A DNA stretch of 64,000 bases from Ottelia alismoides. Lineage: Eukaryota; Streptophyta; Magnoliopsida; Alismatales; Hydrocharitaceae. Positions 33,849-45,509 of the stretch are shown piece by piece. The stretch is from positions 62,001 to 126,000 of the forward strand of contig JAZKJV010003261.1 in NCBI GenBank assembly GCA_037367405.1, read 5' to 3'. Made by a program: the position numbers and the translations under genes. The number at the start of each line of letters is the position of its first letter. Positions within the stretch are counted from its first letter, which is position 1. The notes under the pieces were generated by a model. The model was not told where the DNA came from. It made no database searches and saw only the letters and a program-made list of their open reading frames with translations.

Positions 33849-36450
33849 TCTCCCTATGCCTAAACCATGCTTGCCCTCGAGCATTTAAAGAATGAAGGAG
33901 ATGGATTAATTACTGACAGTGCATGTGAATTTTCAAGGCTTAATTCTTCAAAGACCTTTAATTTGAGTGATCTGAAAATTCCCAGCTCGACCATGCTCTA
34001 GTCAAAAGGAATCCAACTTTTCTAATTATCGGACTCTCTATTTGTACATATAATATAAGGACATGACTTTAAGTGTACTGCATTCATGAGAGTCGAGTCG
34101 AGATGTCACCCATGGTCCCAGTTCATGATACTCTCCTCTAGACCTAATCCTCAACACTAGGGAATAAGTCAGTTCTTACATTCAACCCACCTTCTCATTA
34201 GTTTGTCAGACTTGAAAGTGTAGATGGATGGCCAGATGATGGAGGGCATAGGATTGTGCATTTTCTTTTCTCCCGCACATTGAAACAAGGTTCCTCTCGA
34301 GTGCCTTATTACTCGACACACCTATATTTTTATTTCTTGGTCAATGAGTTCGTTGAGAGAGCTCAGAGTCATCTGCACTTGTTTTCCTAGGAGTACATTG
34401 GGGTGTCTCTTTTAATTATCTAAGATATCGTTGATACCCGGACTTGTATCACGATACGATGCAGAGCCTTTTTTGGTGCAAGCCCGATTCCGTGGTCTTA
34501 ATAGCATTTGGTCCAAGTGGACATTTTGAAATGGTTGGAAGCGCTCGCCTTTGGTGGAAGATCTTTGAATATGTATTTGTGATATAGCTTTTCTTTGAGA
34601 GAACTTCTCTCGAAATTTATTTTATTTATGTTTGGATAGCTCCACTGCTTTTACTAAGAGTTGGCTTACACTAACCAACAATTATTTAAGTTTCATCATA
34701 CCACGGTACGTAGGTAAATATCAAACGATAGCATTCGAACATGTTCACCACTGGCTAGGGTTTTGCTGACACCCAAGTTTCTTGAAGCCTTCATTGACTT
34801 TATCCCATCCTCGAGCATCATTAAATCAGGTCTAAACTCAAATCTCCAGTCCTACTTTCTCAAGTGATAACTCAACTCATCTCATCAATCGTGCAGTTGT
34901 GAAAGTGATGTGTTGATCATATTCTTTTGAAGATAGAGATGAAGAGTGCAATATAGCGCTCATATCTTTCAAACTAGTGAAGTATGGATTATTAAGTTCA
35001 AAATCCTTAATGACTAAGGCTGGTTAACTCACATTCTCAAGATCTCAGAAATCAAGTGTTCTCAAATCCTCAAGCCTTGAGCGATAGTGAACGTGTCAGG
35101 AATACACCAACTCCAGAGTTAGTGATTTTTTTGGAATATTTGAGTTTTGAAATTTTTATGGGATTTTTTTAATCTTAAGAGAAATAATGGTTGGCCCAAG
35201 CTCACATGAATTGCTACATCAATTTCCAACCAGTATGGGTCGTTAGACGAGTACTCGTATCACTTCAAGACGGTGCCATTCACATTTTCTTTTAACCACC
35301 CACTCTGCTAAGAGAGACTGTAGTTCCCTCACTGAGAAATGGCTACTCATTTCTAAGCTTAGTAGTCAGAATCACCGCTCTAGAAAAGATTTTAATTTTT
35401 CAGATTTTTATGAGATTGTTAATGGTAATTACAAAACAGTTGGTCCCTCAATTTTTGAAAAAGATTTTTTCAACAATTTTACAAAAATCAGTTCACCAAA
35501 ATACTTAAACCATAGCCCAAAAAAGTTTCAAAATTTCAAAAAATACGAGCAATGGCTAAAGTATACAATATATACGGTATAGCCCCTATACTTAACTTTT
35601 GCCATGCCCTCGTAGCACAAAGTTATATGAAGCCATGGCTTAGGTCTATAGTGGAAATGACTCAGAGGGTCTCCCTATACTTAGGTCAAAATGACCTAAG
35701 TATAAGAAGTGGAGAAGAGGAAATAATGACTTGAGCTCCCCCTATACTTAGGCTGTCGATAGTCTAAGTATTGGATATGCAATGAGGATGGGGACACCTT
35801 AGAAGAATAATCATAGTTAAGTACAAGGTTCCCCCTATACTTAGGATGAAAAGTAGCCTAAGTATTTGAATGTGGATTTCATGTTGGGGAATTAGAGATC
35901 ATTTAGGGTTAGAGGATGTAATGGATTTACATAGATGGTTGGATGGAGATGGGAGAAGGGGGGGAGTGGATCATCTAGGGTTATAGGAGGGTTGGGTAGA
36001 GAAGACAACCATGCTCAACCAAACAGAAAATACCCCTTGATTCATCAACATACACATAAAGACCAATAGGTGCTGGCCATTTATTTTATCCATTTTATCG
36101 ATGATCATTCAAAATTCAAGCACATTACGCAAGTTTCAAGGCTAGGTTTTGGGCATTATCCTAGGGGTACATCCTCACTTCTCAACATTCAAAATATCCT
36201 GCAAACAATGACGGGGTTTGCTCTCTCATAATCCAAGAGTGATTTTTATTCTGATTTATTTCATCAACCATAATTATCAATCCCAATTTTTTCTTTAGGT
36301 TATCATTGAAGTTATTTTGGATATAAGTCAAAAAAGTATCGTCTATCGGCCTGTCCCAATTTCCTTTAATATCTTTAAGTAACAAATCGGGGGAAGATTG
36401 AGAAAAGCCAATGCATTCGTGAAAACAGTGATGCATGCTTGAGAGAGATA
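33849..36450 (-). mobile_element. Internal region of the minus strand Athila/Tat-like element
   Basis: Starts with the polypurine tract adjoining the LTR at 33848 and is the inverted counterpart of 23506-24301 plus 17326-18400. No gag or pol domain is visible along 2.6 kb, so this is a non-coding interior shared with the neighbouring elements. The hairpin array at 35583-35870 lies inside. A short minus-strand open frame (36182-36436) is unrecognised. The right boundary is uncertain. Confidence 0.6.
35583..35870 (-). repeat. Array of polypurine-tract-like motifs with hairpins
   Basis: The motif cccctatactta, which on the minus strand reads TAAGTATAGGGG like the element family's polypurine tract, occurs at about 35583, 35673, 35738 and 35831. 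The last three are each followed within about 20 bp by the inverted word 'cctaagtat' or 'tctaagtat', giving stem-loops. The best has the 13 bp stem tatacttaggtca with a 3-base loop (35676-35704). Confidence 0.7.
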
Positions 36451-37929
36451 CTTGCAGTGCCTTTATCCTTCTTCATGCATATGCAGAACTGAATTTAAAT
36501 TTATCGCTAAATGCATGCAAGTCGATGAAAACCACATCCTAAAACATGATACTATTAGTGATGAAGAAATGATTTAAGTTTGGCTAACTAGATCGATGTC
36601 TAGAGAGTCTCATTGAATTAAGGAAATAAGGTGGATCTCCCAGATTCTCAATGTGTGTCCTACTTACGATCAATCATAAATAATGTGAAGACAAGAGTCA
36701 GCTCACAGAGCCATGTGCTTGATCTTAGGTCGACACTCAAGTGAAGCCTTACCCAGACTGGGATGAGTCCTCACACCACATGCAAATGAAGAGTGCATGC
36801 TCTGGATAGGTTCAAGGTTTTGAGTCCTCACACCACTTGCAAATGAAGAGTGCAATGCATCTTTGGAGAACACCAACTATGTGAGTGTTTCTGTGGACTA
36901 CAGTTCGAGGAAGAAGGCCGTTCCTGCTGAATACACTCATGAAAGAGGATAAGGGTGTCTAGCCTTTAAGAGAACTAACCCTGAAATTGTACCAAGAACA
37001 ACACTTTGTTGTTGCTACCACACATTAAGGTTTGAAGTTTAAGACGTAGTTCACTTTGATCATGTCAAGGTGAAAGTAGTAAACTCAGTTAGAGGTTCAA
37101 AATAGAAGGTACCTTTACTGAAAGAAAAGTGTGGCAGCCGAAAGATATCTTTTTGACTCTTTGAATTTCCTTTTCAAATTGATGAATTCATGAGGGATTG
37201 TTGTAATTAATGTAATATACTTAAGTATTAAGTCGGTGAACTTTTGTTGTTACATTGGGATAACAAATTGGCAACAAATTTTATCGGAGGGAAGTTGGAA
37301 ATCCTCAACGTTAGTTTGGGTGGAGTTTTAGTATCACATCTAATAGTGCTAAACTTTGATGGACTTATATATGAGTTCTCATCTCAAGCTCTTGTAGCAA
37401 TAATAGAGAGGAGGAAAGAAGGACCACATACGATTGCGCATCCTCCTCTCCGTCTTCGGCTTGGGCTCTGTCTCCATCTCAGAAGGGTTGATTCGGATCT
37501 CTCGATACTTTTGCTGCGGGTTTCATCTAACCGATTCAAATAAATTAATCAGTCGGATTAATTTGAAATCCATCCATTGAGAGAATGCGAACCGACCCCC
37601 AGATCTGTCAATTTGAGATCTGATTTGATGCCCATTGAATGGGCGATTATAGATCTCAAAGAGGCATGACATGATCTAATAAGAAGACATCCCCATGCAT
37701 GATTTCTTCTCACGCAATAAATTCTCACATTCTCTCTATGTTCTTCTACTGTGAAGCTCTTCTTCTCTTTTTCGGATGTTCTTCGAGGTATTTTTGAGGA
37801 TGATCTCGTCGGTGTGATGCAGATGAAGGTCGTGTGCCATCATATCCTGGGAGTGGATCATCAGTATCCTATACACCGATATTGTAGAGGTGATATATTC
37901 TTTAAGGATAATCCTTCGTGGGTTCTGCA
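36451..37929. other. Unassigned region
   Basis: No gene family recognised. A 34 bp word starting 'tgagtcctcacaccac' occurs at 36764-36797 and 36821-36854 with one mismatch. 37400-37900 has the look of an LTR end or leader but I cannot place it. The small open frames lack domains. Confidence 0.4.
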
Positions 37930-38503
37930 TAGGGATGAGCATTGGGTAGGGCCACCCCGACCCAGTCTGATGCCTGGCCCAAGAAAGCCCGAGCCCGGCC
38001 CGAGCCCGAACGATAAATGGGCAGGATTGGGCTTGATTTTTGGCCTAATCCAGTTTTCAGGCCGGGTTTGGGCAAGCTTGGGCCCGAGCCTGAAGCCTAC
38101 GGGCCGGCTCGAGCATAGGCCCGAGCGTAGGCCCGTATATACGTCCGTGATTTTTTCCATATGTAATTTCTGATTTCTAATAATACAATGCATCTTTCTT
38201 TTTAAATTGCCATTATTCTATGCTATTTAGACATCAACTATGTTCATGTTTTGAAGAAATACATATTCAATATGTATATTTGCATATTAAATGTGTATTG
38301 TATTCACATTTAAAATATATATTTTTTAAATAGCGGGCCGACCCGACCTGGACCGACCCATGTACTAGTGGGTTAGGCTCGGACTTGGGCTACAATTTCT
38401 AAAATTCAACGGGCTTAGGCCTGGCCCGCAAGCCCAGAAATTGAAACCAGGCTCGAGCTGGACTAGGCTGGGCCGACCCGACCCGGCCCGATGCTCATCC
38501 CTT
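37930..38503. mobile_element. Non-autonomous hAT-type element (574 bp)
   Basis: Ends are TAGGGATGAGCAT at the left and, reversed, AAGGGATGAGCAT at the right, again of the hAT form. Both ends are lined with GC-rich degenerate repeats of 'gggccgacccgacc' type, with an AT-rich centre. The flanks (gttctgca and tatctgaa) match at 5 of 8 positions, a weak 8 bp duplication. No transposase. Confidence 0.65.
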
Positions 38504-38884
38504 ATCTGAAATGATCTCTTATCTAACTTATTTACTATTTTGTTTACCATGTTTGGTTTATTATTTTGTCCTTATTTGATCTTGCCATGATATGTTGTAT
38601 TGTATATTAAATCAATTTTTGTTACATTTTGTAATTGAATCAAGAATGTGAAACACATGATTATCTATTTGTTGATATGTGATGTTATTAAACTGGTTCA
38701 AGTTAATTCAAATAATTATTATTTAATGCATATCATGTTGTTCTTGTTAACAATAGAAAGACACGTGTTTTAGCACTGAAGTTTCAACCATCCGGATAAC
38801 AACACTATCCAAAACTTATACCCACATTTTTATCAACAATGAAATCCTTAAATAGAGTATTCGAATTGGTGCTCCAAAATTCTT

Positions 38885-39235
38885 AGAACCGGTTCGGCAA
38901 GGGGGTTATCCCCATTTGGGGGATTTTCCCCCAAACCATCTTCTCTCTCATTTGGGGTCCACGCACTTTCTCTTTTATAATACATTAAATAAATCATTTC
39001 TCTTTCATCCATTCCATCAAAAATATTATACCATCATGTTATCTAAAAATTACAAAATATTCAGCTTCTACTCACTTTTCAAACTTCAATACAATCATAT
39101 CACAACTACTAATCACTTTTTCAAACTTCAATGCAATCATATCACATCAAATCCTCCATCCAAATACCGAATCACAAAGAAAAGTTACCCTCCCTCAGAC
39201 TACACCGGAGTAATCCGACAACCAAACACATCCTT
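38885..39235. mobile_element. Possible MITE
   Basis: Left end 'ggttcggcaagggggttatc' and the reversed right end 'gtttggttgtcggattactc' form imperfect terminal inverted repeats. Internally the word 'caaacttcaat.caatcatatcac' occurs twice. No clear target duplication is seen, so class and limits are uncertain. Confidence 0.4.
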
Positions 39236-39735
39236 AATCAATTGACACGAACCTAAAGAATCTCTTTTAGATGTAGTTGCACCCAACAGTGAATGTTCCA
39301 TAGTGCACTTGAATCTTGGCAAGAATTCTTGTTTAAATCTCCTATAAATAACATACATGAAACTTGCACTTTTTTTGAGAAAATACACAAAAAGAATGAC
39401 CGATATATAGTGCCCGATAGACCAGAGAGCAATAGGATAATACAAAGATGATACACGAACTATCTTAAAATTTACCCTACAGGGCCAAAATTATAATATG
39501 AATATGTTGATCCATGATGGCCGAAGCCACCGAGCTTCTACAATATGCATTGATGCACATTCATGCAATCTTTAAACTTTGCATCAATCACGTCGCAACA
39601 TATTCACACAGACATACATTAGTTGCAACAAACACAATTCCCTTTGCAATCAAAGGGTTTTCAATAGAACCGACATTTATAATAAGGACAAGGATTGTCT
39701 GCGATAATGCATACTCTGCGGTAACCATGCGAGCC
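39236..39735. other. Spacer upstream of the PP1 gene
   Basis: I see no gene here. A minus-strand open frame of 81 codons (39200-39445) has no recognised domain and overlaps the possible MITE. Confidence 0.4.
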
Positions 39736-39822
39736 GTTCGATCTTGATCGAGCGGTTCACACGAATTCACATTTGTCGTGGGCCTGTGTGAATTTGTGTG
39801 AACCGCTCGATCAAGATCGAAC
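39736..39822. repeat. Long hairpin upstream of the PP1 gene
   Basis: 36 bp arms (39736-39771 and 39787-39822) with a single mismatch and a 15-base loop. The arms start 'gttcgatcttgatcgagcgg'. It lies about 430 bp upstream of the PP1 start codon. It may be a small foldback element, a structured transcript or a regulatory palindrome; nothing in the sequence decides between these. Confidence 0.8.
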
Positions 39823-39898
39823 ATCTCACGCAGTTAATGCAGACTGCAGTAACGCCGCGGAGGATATCTCTATAATAAAGGATCTTGGATGCGGAAGA

Positions 39899-39938
39899 GT
39901 AACATGGATGGCCCAATAGTAACATGTATGGCCCAATA
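39899..39938 (+). promoter_or_regulatory. Tandem 20 bp repeat with two site II (GGCCCA) motifs
   Basis: Two copies of a 20 bp unit differ at one base, each holding 'tggcccaata'. On the minus strand this is TGGGCC, the site II element bound by TCP factors in promoters of plant housekeeping genes. Its position 310-350 bp before the PP1 start fits a promoter role; function is inferred. Confidence 0.5.
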
Positions 39939-40063
39939 GAATCAAAGAAAAAGATCCAATATTCCAACGCAAAAGAGTCTACGCTGTGGCTCCAGCTCTT
40001 GTCTCGGCGGAGCCCTGGAGCGCGCACCTCTCCGCCTTCTGCCCAACGCCCTAATCCTCTCCC

Positions 40064-40071
40064 ATATATAG
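40064..40071 (+). promoter_or_regulatory. Probable TATA box of the PP1 gene
   Basis: 'atatatag' sits in C/T-rich DNA about 180 bp before the start codon, which would place transcription start near 40095-40105 and give a 5' leader of about 150 nt. No other TATA-like word lies closer. Confidence 0.5.
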
Positions 40072-40247
40072 CCTTCCCCACCGCGACATTTTTAGGCGGT
40101 ACCCCTCCCAACCGCGAGTCCCAACTCGGCAAAGCACGGGGACGGTCACACGTCGCAGCTGCGATCCCGCAAACATTTGGCGATCGCGGATTAATTACCA
40201 TCGGGAGAAGGGGGAGAAGGGAGGAAGGGGGGGATAGAGATCGTGTG

Positions 40248-40428
40248 ATGGACATGAAGGTGGTGGATGAGCTGATAGAGAGGCTGCTGGAAGGGAGGAA
40301 GAGCAAGTCCGCGAGCAAGAGGGTGCCGCTGGAGGAGTCCAACATCCGGGGGCTCTGCCTCTCCGCCAAGGAGATCTTCCTCAGCCAACCCAACCTCCTC
40401 GAGCTCGAGGCCCCCATCAATGTCTGCG
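40248..40428 (+). CDS. Serine/threonine protein phosphatase PP1 catalytic subunit, exon 1
   Basis: Encodes residues 1-60 and the first base of codon 61 of a PP1 (TOPP-type) catalytic subunit, a metal-dependent phosphatase that removes phosphate from serine and threonine with targeting subunits in nucleus and cytoplasm. The start ATG at 40248 gives the usual plant PP1 N-terminus: a short helix with '[13 protein letters not shown]', then '[21 protein letters not shown]', which leads straight into the catalytic GDIHG in exon 2. An ATG two codons further in is also in frame. The exon ends at a GT donor ('tgcg|gtatgt'). Codons end almost always in G or C, unlike all surrounding DNA. Upstream are a TATA-like box and paired site II motifs. 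The in-frame sequence upstream of the ATG is not conserved PP1 sequence. Confidence 0.93.
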
Positions 40429-42396
40429 GTATGTGCCTCTTCTCGGATTCGCAAGTTGTTGGATCGACCAGACGCCTCGGGAGGGAGATGATCAACGAAG
40501 TATATGTGCATAAGAGAGAATTTCTTCTTGGTTCTTCGGCGAAAAGTTTAGATGGAGTTATTTCTTAGTTTGGAAGGAAAGGATACGTGATGGAATTCGA
40601 ACTTAGGTCATTTTCGGATTAAGATAATTGCAAATCCATTCTTAAAACTCCATTCTGAATTTTAGAATCTGACATGAAATGTATTCCGCAATATGATTGT
40701 ACAACCGGATAGTTTTCATTAGGCTGTTTTACGAATTAGATCTCAATCGTTTTTTTAATGTATTACTGTTTACTGTTCAACGTGATGGATTATTGGAGGT
40801 TTCCATTTCATTACGACCCTTCAAGTTCAAGGTGACCCGATCTAATGCCCAATAAAATTAATAAGAAGTGGGTTGGATTGAGATTTAAATTTTTTCTCCC
40901 ACTCGGCTCATGGCCTGACCCGATTAAAATAAGCCTGTGTTCAGGTCAAGTTGGCCCATTTAAAAAATTTGGGTGGGAGCATGAGGAAGGAAAACAAGTA
41001 GGAGCGATTGAAGATAGCATGCGAGGATTATTGATATACGAAGCATTGATTCAAAACAAATGAATCATAAATAAAGTAGAGTGTATTATACGAGATACAC
41101 ATAAAAGGATCAATGCGAGAAGTGGTATTTAACGTGTAAGTGAGAAAAGTAATGTTGCGATGAAGATAATGCGAGAAGCTTAACTACGAGGTTGTTCTAA
41201 AAGATGAGATTTTGGCAATCATATAACGTAGGTAGTAAAGATTGATGGGAATATGCATAAATGCACTATCCTAATTTCCCACAATGGATTATTATAGGAG
41301 CCATCTTATTAGGAGCTTATTTGGTCGGATCGGTAAGTTAATGTGTTTGGGACGAGGTCAGCCCAATTCAGGTCCAATATAAATTGGACCGAGTTTTGGG
41401 TCAGACTCGTGTGTTAGTCGGGCCGACTCAAGTTTCATCCCTAACCGCGACTAGGATACATGGATAAGAATTCCTTTAACTTTGTTATATTATGACAACT
41501 CCAAAAAATACCGAGCAATAATATAACTGAATTGAATCCAAAATTCGACCCGATTAGCATATTCAACGATTCGATTTCAATTTGATTTGACATGATGAAG
41601 ATAATGTTGAGGTTCAGTTTATCTCAATTGAGATTTACAAAGTATTTCTGTTATATACCATTTTTTGTCTCAATCTAAATTCAATTAAGATTTGAAAAAG
41701 TGATTTGGCTCATTTAATTATAACTAAAATTCATTGAGATTTATAGGAAGCTCTAACAATTGAATTTTCATAATTTCGAGCCATGCATGCATAAATATGT
41801 ACATACACATTAAATTTAATTAAACTTGTGACGAACCAAATCTTAATAACCTTAAGTTTGTTTATATTCTTACATTATAAGGAAATCATTTGCTTTAGCA
41901 TTTAGATTTACAATATGTATATGATGGTTTTGTAGCTGCAAAATTTCAATGTTTCCGTTGTGTGCTATGCAAAGAGTGTTTTTGTCGACATATTTTTGAC
42001 AATCGAGTAACTTAAATTAGACTGTCAGTGCTGCTGGACCTCAAAACACTCGAAAAAAGTATACGCAAGCTGAGAACCAAGGAGTGGTTTGTTGATAGTG
42101 CAGCATGACTACACCTTTAAAGATCTAGATTCGAATTCCAAAAGAGACACGTCGGAAATTAAGTTGAGATGCAGAAGTGATCCAGCTAAACAAGTACTCC
42201 TAATTTTCCCCATTTATAGTACAACCTCTAAAATCACTGTAATTACAACGCGACCCCTGTAAGTTACATCACAATCCATGTTTTCTTATCAGTACAATGA
42301 TTGTATAGGTTTCGGAGTAATTGGAAAGGATCTTAGGGACCATGGTGCAAACATCCCATAGAAGCTAACTTAAGCTATTGGAAACCTGTCTCGCAG
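40429..42396 (+). other. PP1 intron 1 (1968 bp)
   Basis: Bounded by donor GTATGT and acceptor 'ctgtctcgcag', phase 1: joining the exons gives Cys-Gly-Asp-Ile-His-Gly, exactly the catalytic motif. It is AT-rich and contains remnants of a hAT-type element (about 40817-41445). Confidence 0.9.
40817..41445. mobile_element. Possible hAT-type remnant in PP1 intron 1
   Basis: The right end 'gtttcatccctaa' reversed gives TAGGGATGAAAC, the Ac-like terminus, preceded by 'gggccgactc' words like those in the 37930-38503 element. A matching left end near 40817 ('gacccttcaagttcaagg') is weak. No target duplication was established. Confidence 0.35.
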
Positions 42397-42956
42397 GCGA
42401 CATTCACGGGCAGTTCTCGGACCTTCTGCGGCTGTTCGAGTACGGGGGGCTCCCGCCTTCCTCCAACTACCTGTTCCTGGGGGACTACGTGGACCGAGGG
42501 AAGCACAGCATCGAGACCATCTCCCTCCTGCTGGCCCTCAAGATCAAGTTCCCCAACAACCTCTTCCTCCTCCGCGGCAACCACGAGTGCGCCTCCATCA
42601 ACCGCATCTACGGCTTCTACGACGAGTGCAAGCGCCGCTTCAGCGTCCGCCTCTGGAAGATCTTCACCGACTGCTTCAACTGCCTCCCCGTCGCTGCCGT
42701 CATCGACGAGAAGATCCTCTGCATGCACGGTGGCCTCTCCCCGGACCTCGACTCCCTCGACCGCATCCGCGAGATCGAGAGGCCCATCGACGTCCCCGAC
42801 CAGGGCCTCCTCTGCGACCTCCTCTGGTCGGACCCTGACAAGGAGATCAAGGGCTGGGGGGACAACGACCGCGGCGTCTCCTACACCTTCGGTGCCGACA
42901 AGGTCGCCGAGTTCCTCAAGAAGCACGACCTCGACCTCATCTGCCGGGCGCACCAG
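42397..42956 (+). CDS. Serine/threonine protein phosphatase PP1 catalytic subunit, exon 2
   Basis: Encodes residues 61-247. All phosphoesterase signature blocks are intact: GDIHG (61-65, metal ligands D62 and H64), GDYVDRG (89-95, D90 bridging metal), RGNHE (120-124, N122 ligand and H123 general acid), and the H171 ligand in MHGG (170-173). 'LLWSDPD', '[25 protein letters not shown]' complete the core. H244 in 'CRAHQ' is the last metal ligand. The exon ends in phase 0 at donor GTATGT (42957). In plant PP1 the next exon should start VVEDGYEFF and supply the C-terminal quarter, including the flexible loop and the toxin- and regulator-binding C-terminal segments. It is not seen in the following 21 kb. 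Residues match PP1 rather than PP2A or PP4 ('[15 protein letters not shown]'). Confidence 0.95.
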
Positions 42957-45509
42957 GTATGTGTTCAATGCTAGTTTTTTTAATGCTTTAACGGATCACA
43001 ATTGTTCGATCACACTCCAATGGTTTGGATTCATTTCCATTTTGATGATTTGTTGGCGGGGAACTCCTAATGGTTCACAATTGTTCGATCACACACCAAC
43101 AGTTTGGATTCAAACTCATATTTTGGGGCTTTACACGGCTCTGCTTCAGATTGTTTTGTTACTAGTGGTATACTAAAATTAAAGTATTGGAATCCAAAGT
43201 TTATCTTTTTATAGTCTCTAACACTCATTAGGGGAGTAGTAAGTTCCACCCCTTTTGGCCAAGTTGAACAATCAGCCTACTGCTAGCCGCACCAACCATG
43301 TCCAGTGTTACCGACTAACCATAGTTCAGTATCTCCACTTTCCGTCTCATATCAGTGTCTCCCTTTCAGTATCTGTACTTAAGATAGAAACAGCCTCTCT
43401 GAATGTTTGTAATCGATTGCCCAATACTTAAGATATAACAAGTCTCGCATCCCATTCATATTATTTGCCTTTTACTTTCAGTGACATCTTCTTGTCACAA
43501 AGAATACCTTACTAGATGGATTAAAAGTCATACAAATCGATGAATGGTGAAATTACCCCTCGTGTTGTGCATTTCAAGACTGGTACTAGTTTAGACAAGA
43601 GCTAGACATGAATGGGGCCACAATAGGAAGGACTGATGCTTCGCAGCCTTAGATTACATTAAAAGGCTTGTCTAACTAGGAAAATACCCCTTGTCCTTGA
43701 GCTAGTATTCACGAGAAACAGTAACTTCGAAGACCTCCTAGTTTGACCTGAGCTGGTTGGCCATTTATTAGAGGGGAAAGTACCGTGCTTCATGTTATGT
43801 GCATATAAACAGGGGAGTAGGTACAGCATTTTTAACTTAAGTTTAATCATCTTTCTATTGTCGCAGGCATGCAACTTAGTGATATTTTTGTGATCAGTAT
43901 TGTAACTTGACTTCCTTGACCGGTCATACTCCTTGAAAATTTATTGGGAAGTGATATATTTAACCATTCTTTTTTCGTAAGGAGAAGCTCATTGTAAGGT
44001 TTGCAGTTTGGCCCTTGGGTGGTAGGCACGTTAATCAACCATCATATCGTTCATACAGTTACATTTAAGCATTCTAATGGTCATCATATCATTCATACAG
44101 ATACATTTAAGCATTCCAGAGGTTACTTTGTGGTTGGAATAAACAATATTATGCAATTCCTCTCAATTTACAACAACTATTTTGGAACATTGACAGTGTT
44201 ATCGTTCTCAAAAGTTTCTAAAATCTGTATATCCTTTCTCTTTTAAAACTTCTAAAATGTATTAAGCATGCTACTGGAGAACACCATTAGCATTGAGTCG
44301 AGCGTTAAGTGCTATGAAGTAGTCTTTACCATCATCAACTTGGAAATGCATTTAGATGTGCAGTAACGACTAACAATTTCCGTGGTACACTTACATTACC
44401 AAAAATGACAGCATGTAGATATAAAATGCCAAGTTACACAACACACAAGTGCTTTTGCAAGGTTCCATCACTAACCATATGCTGTCTAAGGAGGGGTTAC
44501 CTCCACTATACTAGGGAGAATCAAGCTTTCAGATAGAAATGGCTAGTATATATAAAAAGATGGTTGCAATCAGGCATGTTATATATTATTTTTGTTTGAA
44601 ATGGATCTCAACAACATACAAGCATAATGTTTACCAAGAAACCTAAACACGTACAATAGGAGATGCCAAGGAAATAAAGGATTTGGATTAGACCTACTAT
44701 CAACATATAACCAAATCCCACCTTGCAGACTTGTATCTTCGTATTTAACCAACTAGTCACTAGTCAGTGAGATTTTAATCTCATCAGTACTATACTATAC
44801 TATACTTACATGACGGGGATTAATGGGGAATTAGGAATCTTCCATCGTGCTAGGTGTATTAAGCAAGTCCATTAACATATTGACTGACATGCGTAGATGC
44901 TCCTTGCTAGATTGAGTTACACTCTTAGATGGTGAGAGATCAGTTCCTCTCTTTCGTTATGATTCCCTCCCTTTATGTCATCTTTGATCACCTTCAATAG
45001 TTTGGTGCTACTCTGAGCACTGTTGTGACTCCTGTTACTCATTTTCCTACTACTACTCATGAGAATTTGGTTTTATTGCCTCTAATGGAGGAGGATGACA
45101 CTCATGTAGTTACTAGCAGAGGTCGAAGTCAGGGATGATTTTTCTCCTGTAGGTATACTATAACAGAACCAACCGTCCCTCTAAAAGGTATCGAGTGATG
45201 GTTGGTAGACCCCTAGTAGTAAATAAGCTTCTGATGGCATGCCTCTTCTAGATTCGACTCTTGGAGTTGTTAGATGACCCTGGTCCAATTGTTCAATTGT
45301 TTTTATTGACTATGGAAGATGCTTAGTGCTTCTCCGTGGTAGCTGTTTTTCCACTCATGACTATGCCATCACCAATTTGGTCACTAGTATAGGTTTTGCA
45401 ACATGTACAACATTTATATCTTAGCATCCCTGTAGATTATTGATTCAGTATTTCTATTTGACATGACATGTGAATGTACTTCTCTTACAGCTTTTGGGAC
45501 ATTTATAAC
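42957..45509 (+). other. PP1 intron 2 start, with no recognisable exon
   Basis: AT-rich DNA without any frame matching the PP1 C-terminus. A 38 bp word starting 'tcacaattgttcgatcacac' occurs at 42997-43034 and 43075-43112. From about 44900 the sequence becomes a decayed copia fragment. If the gene is intact the intron continues past all the insertions to the window edge. Confidence 0.6.
44900..45509 (+). pseudogene. Decayed copia-like fragment, left of the insertion
   Basis: Broken frames with copia-like flavour that resume at 53406 after the young copia: the text 'ctttgggacatttataac' is split by it, with the target duplication ATAAC. Assignment to copia is tentative; no catalytic motif is intact. 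Confidence 0.35.

Noticed and set aside
36182..36436. 84-codon minus-strand frame with a faint resemblance to plant MYB/SANT-like domains
   Set aside because: The resemblance is too weak, the frame is short, and it lies within or next to retroelement DNA.
39200..39456. Minus-strand frames with hydrophobic segments upstream of PP1
   Set aside because: No recognised domain, overlap with a probable MITE, and no splice or promoter support.
42375..42968. 197-codon open frame antisense to PP1 exon 2
   Set aside because: A shadow of GC3-rich coding sequence; the acidic, repetitive translation has no family and crosses splice sites.
43000..44400. Search for PP1 exon 3 (VVEDGYEFF block)
   Set aside because: No frame on the + strand contains this block or the conserved C-terminal residues.
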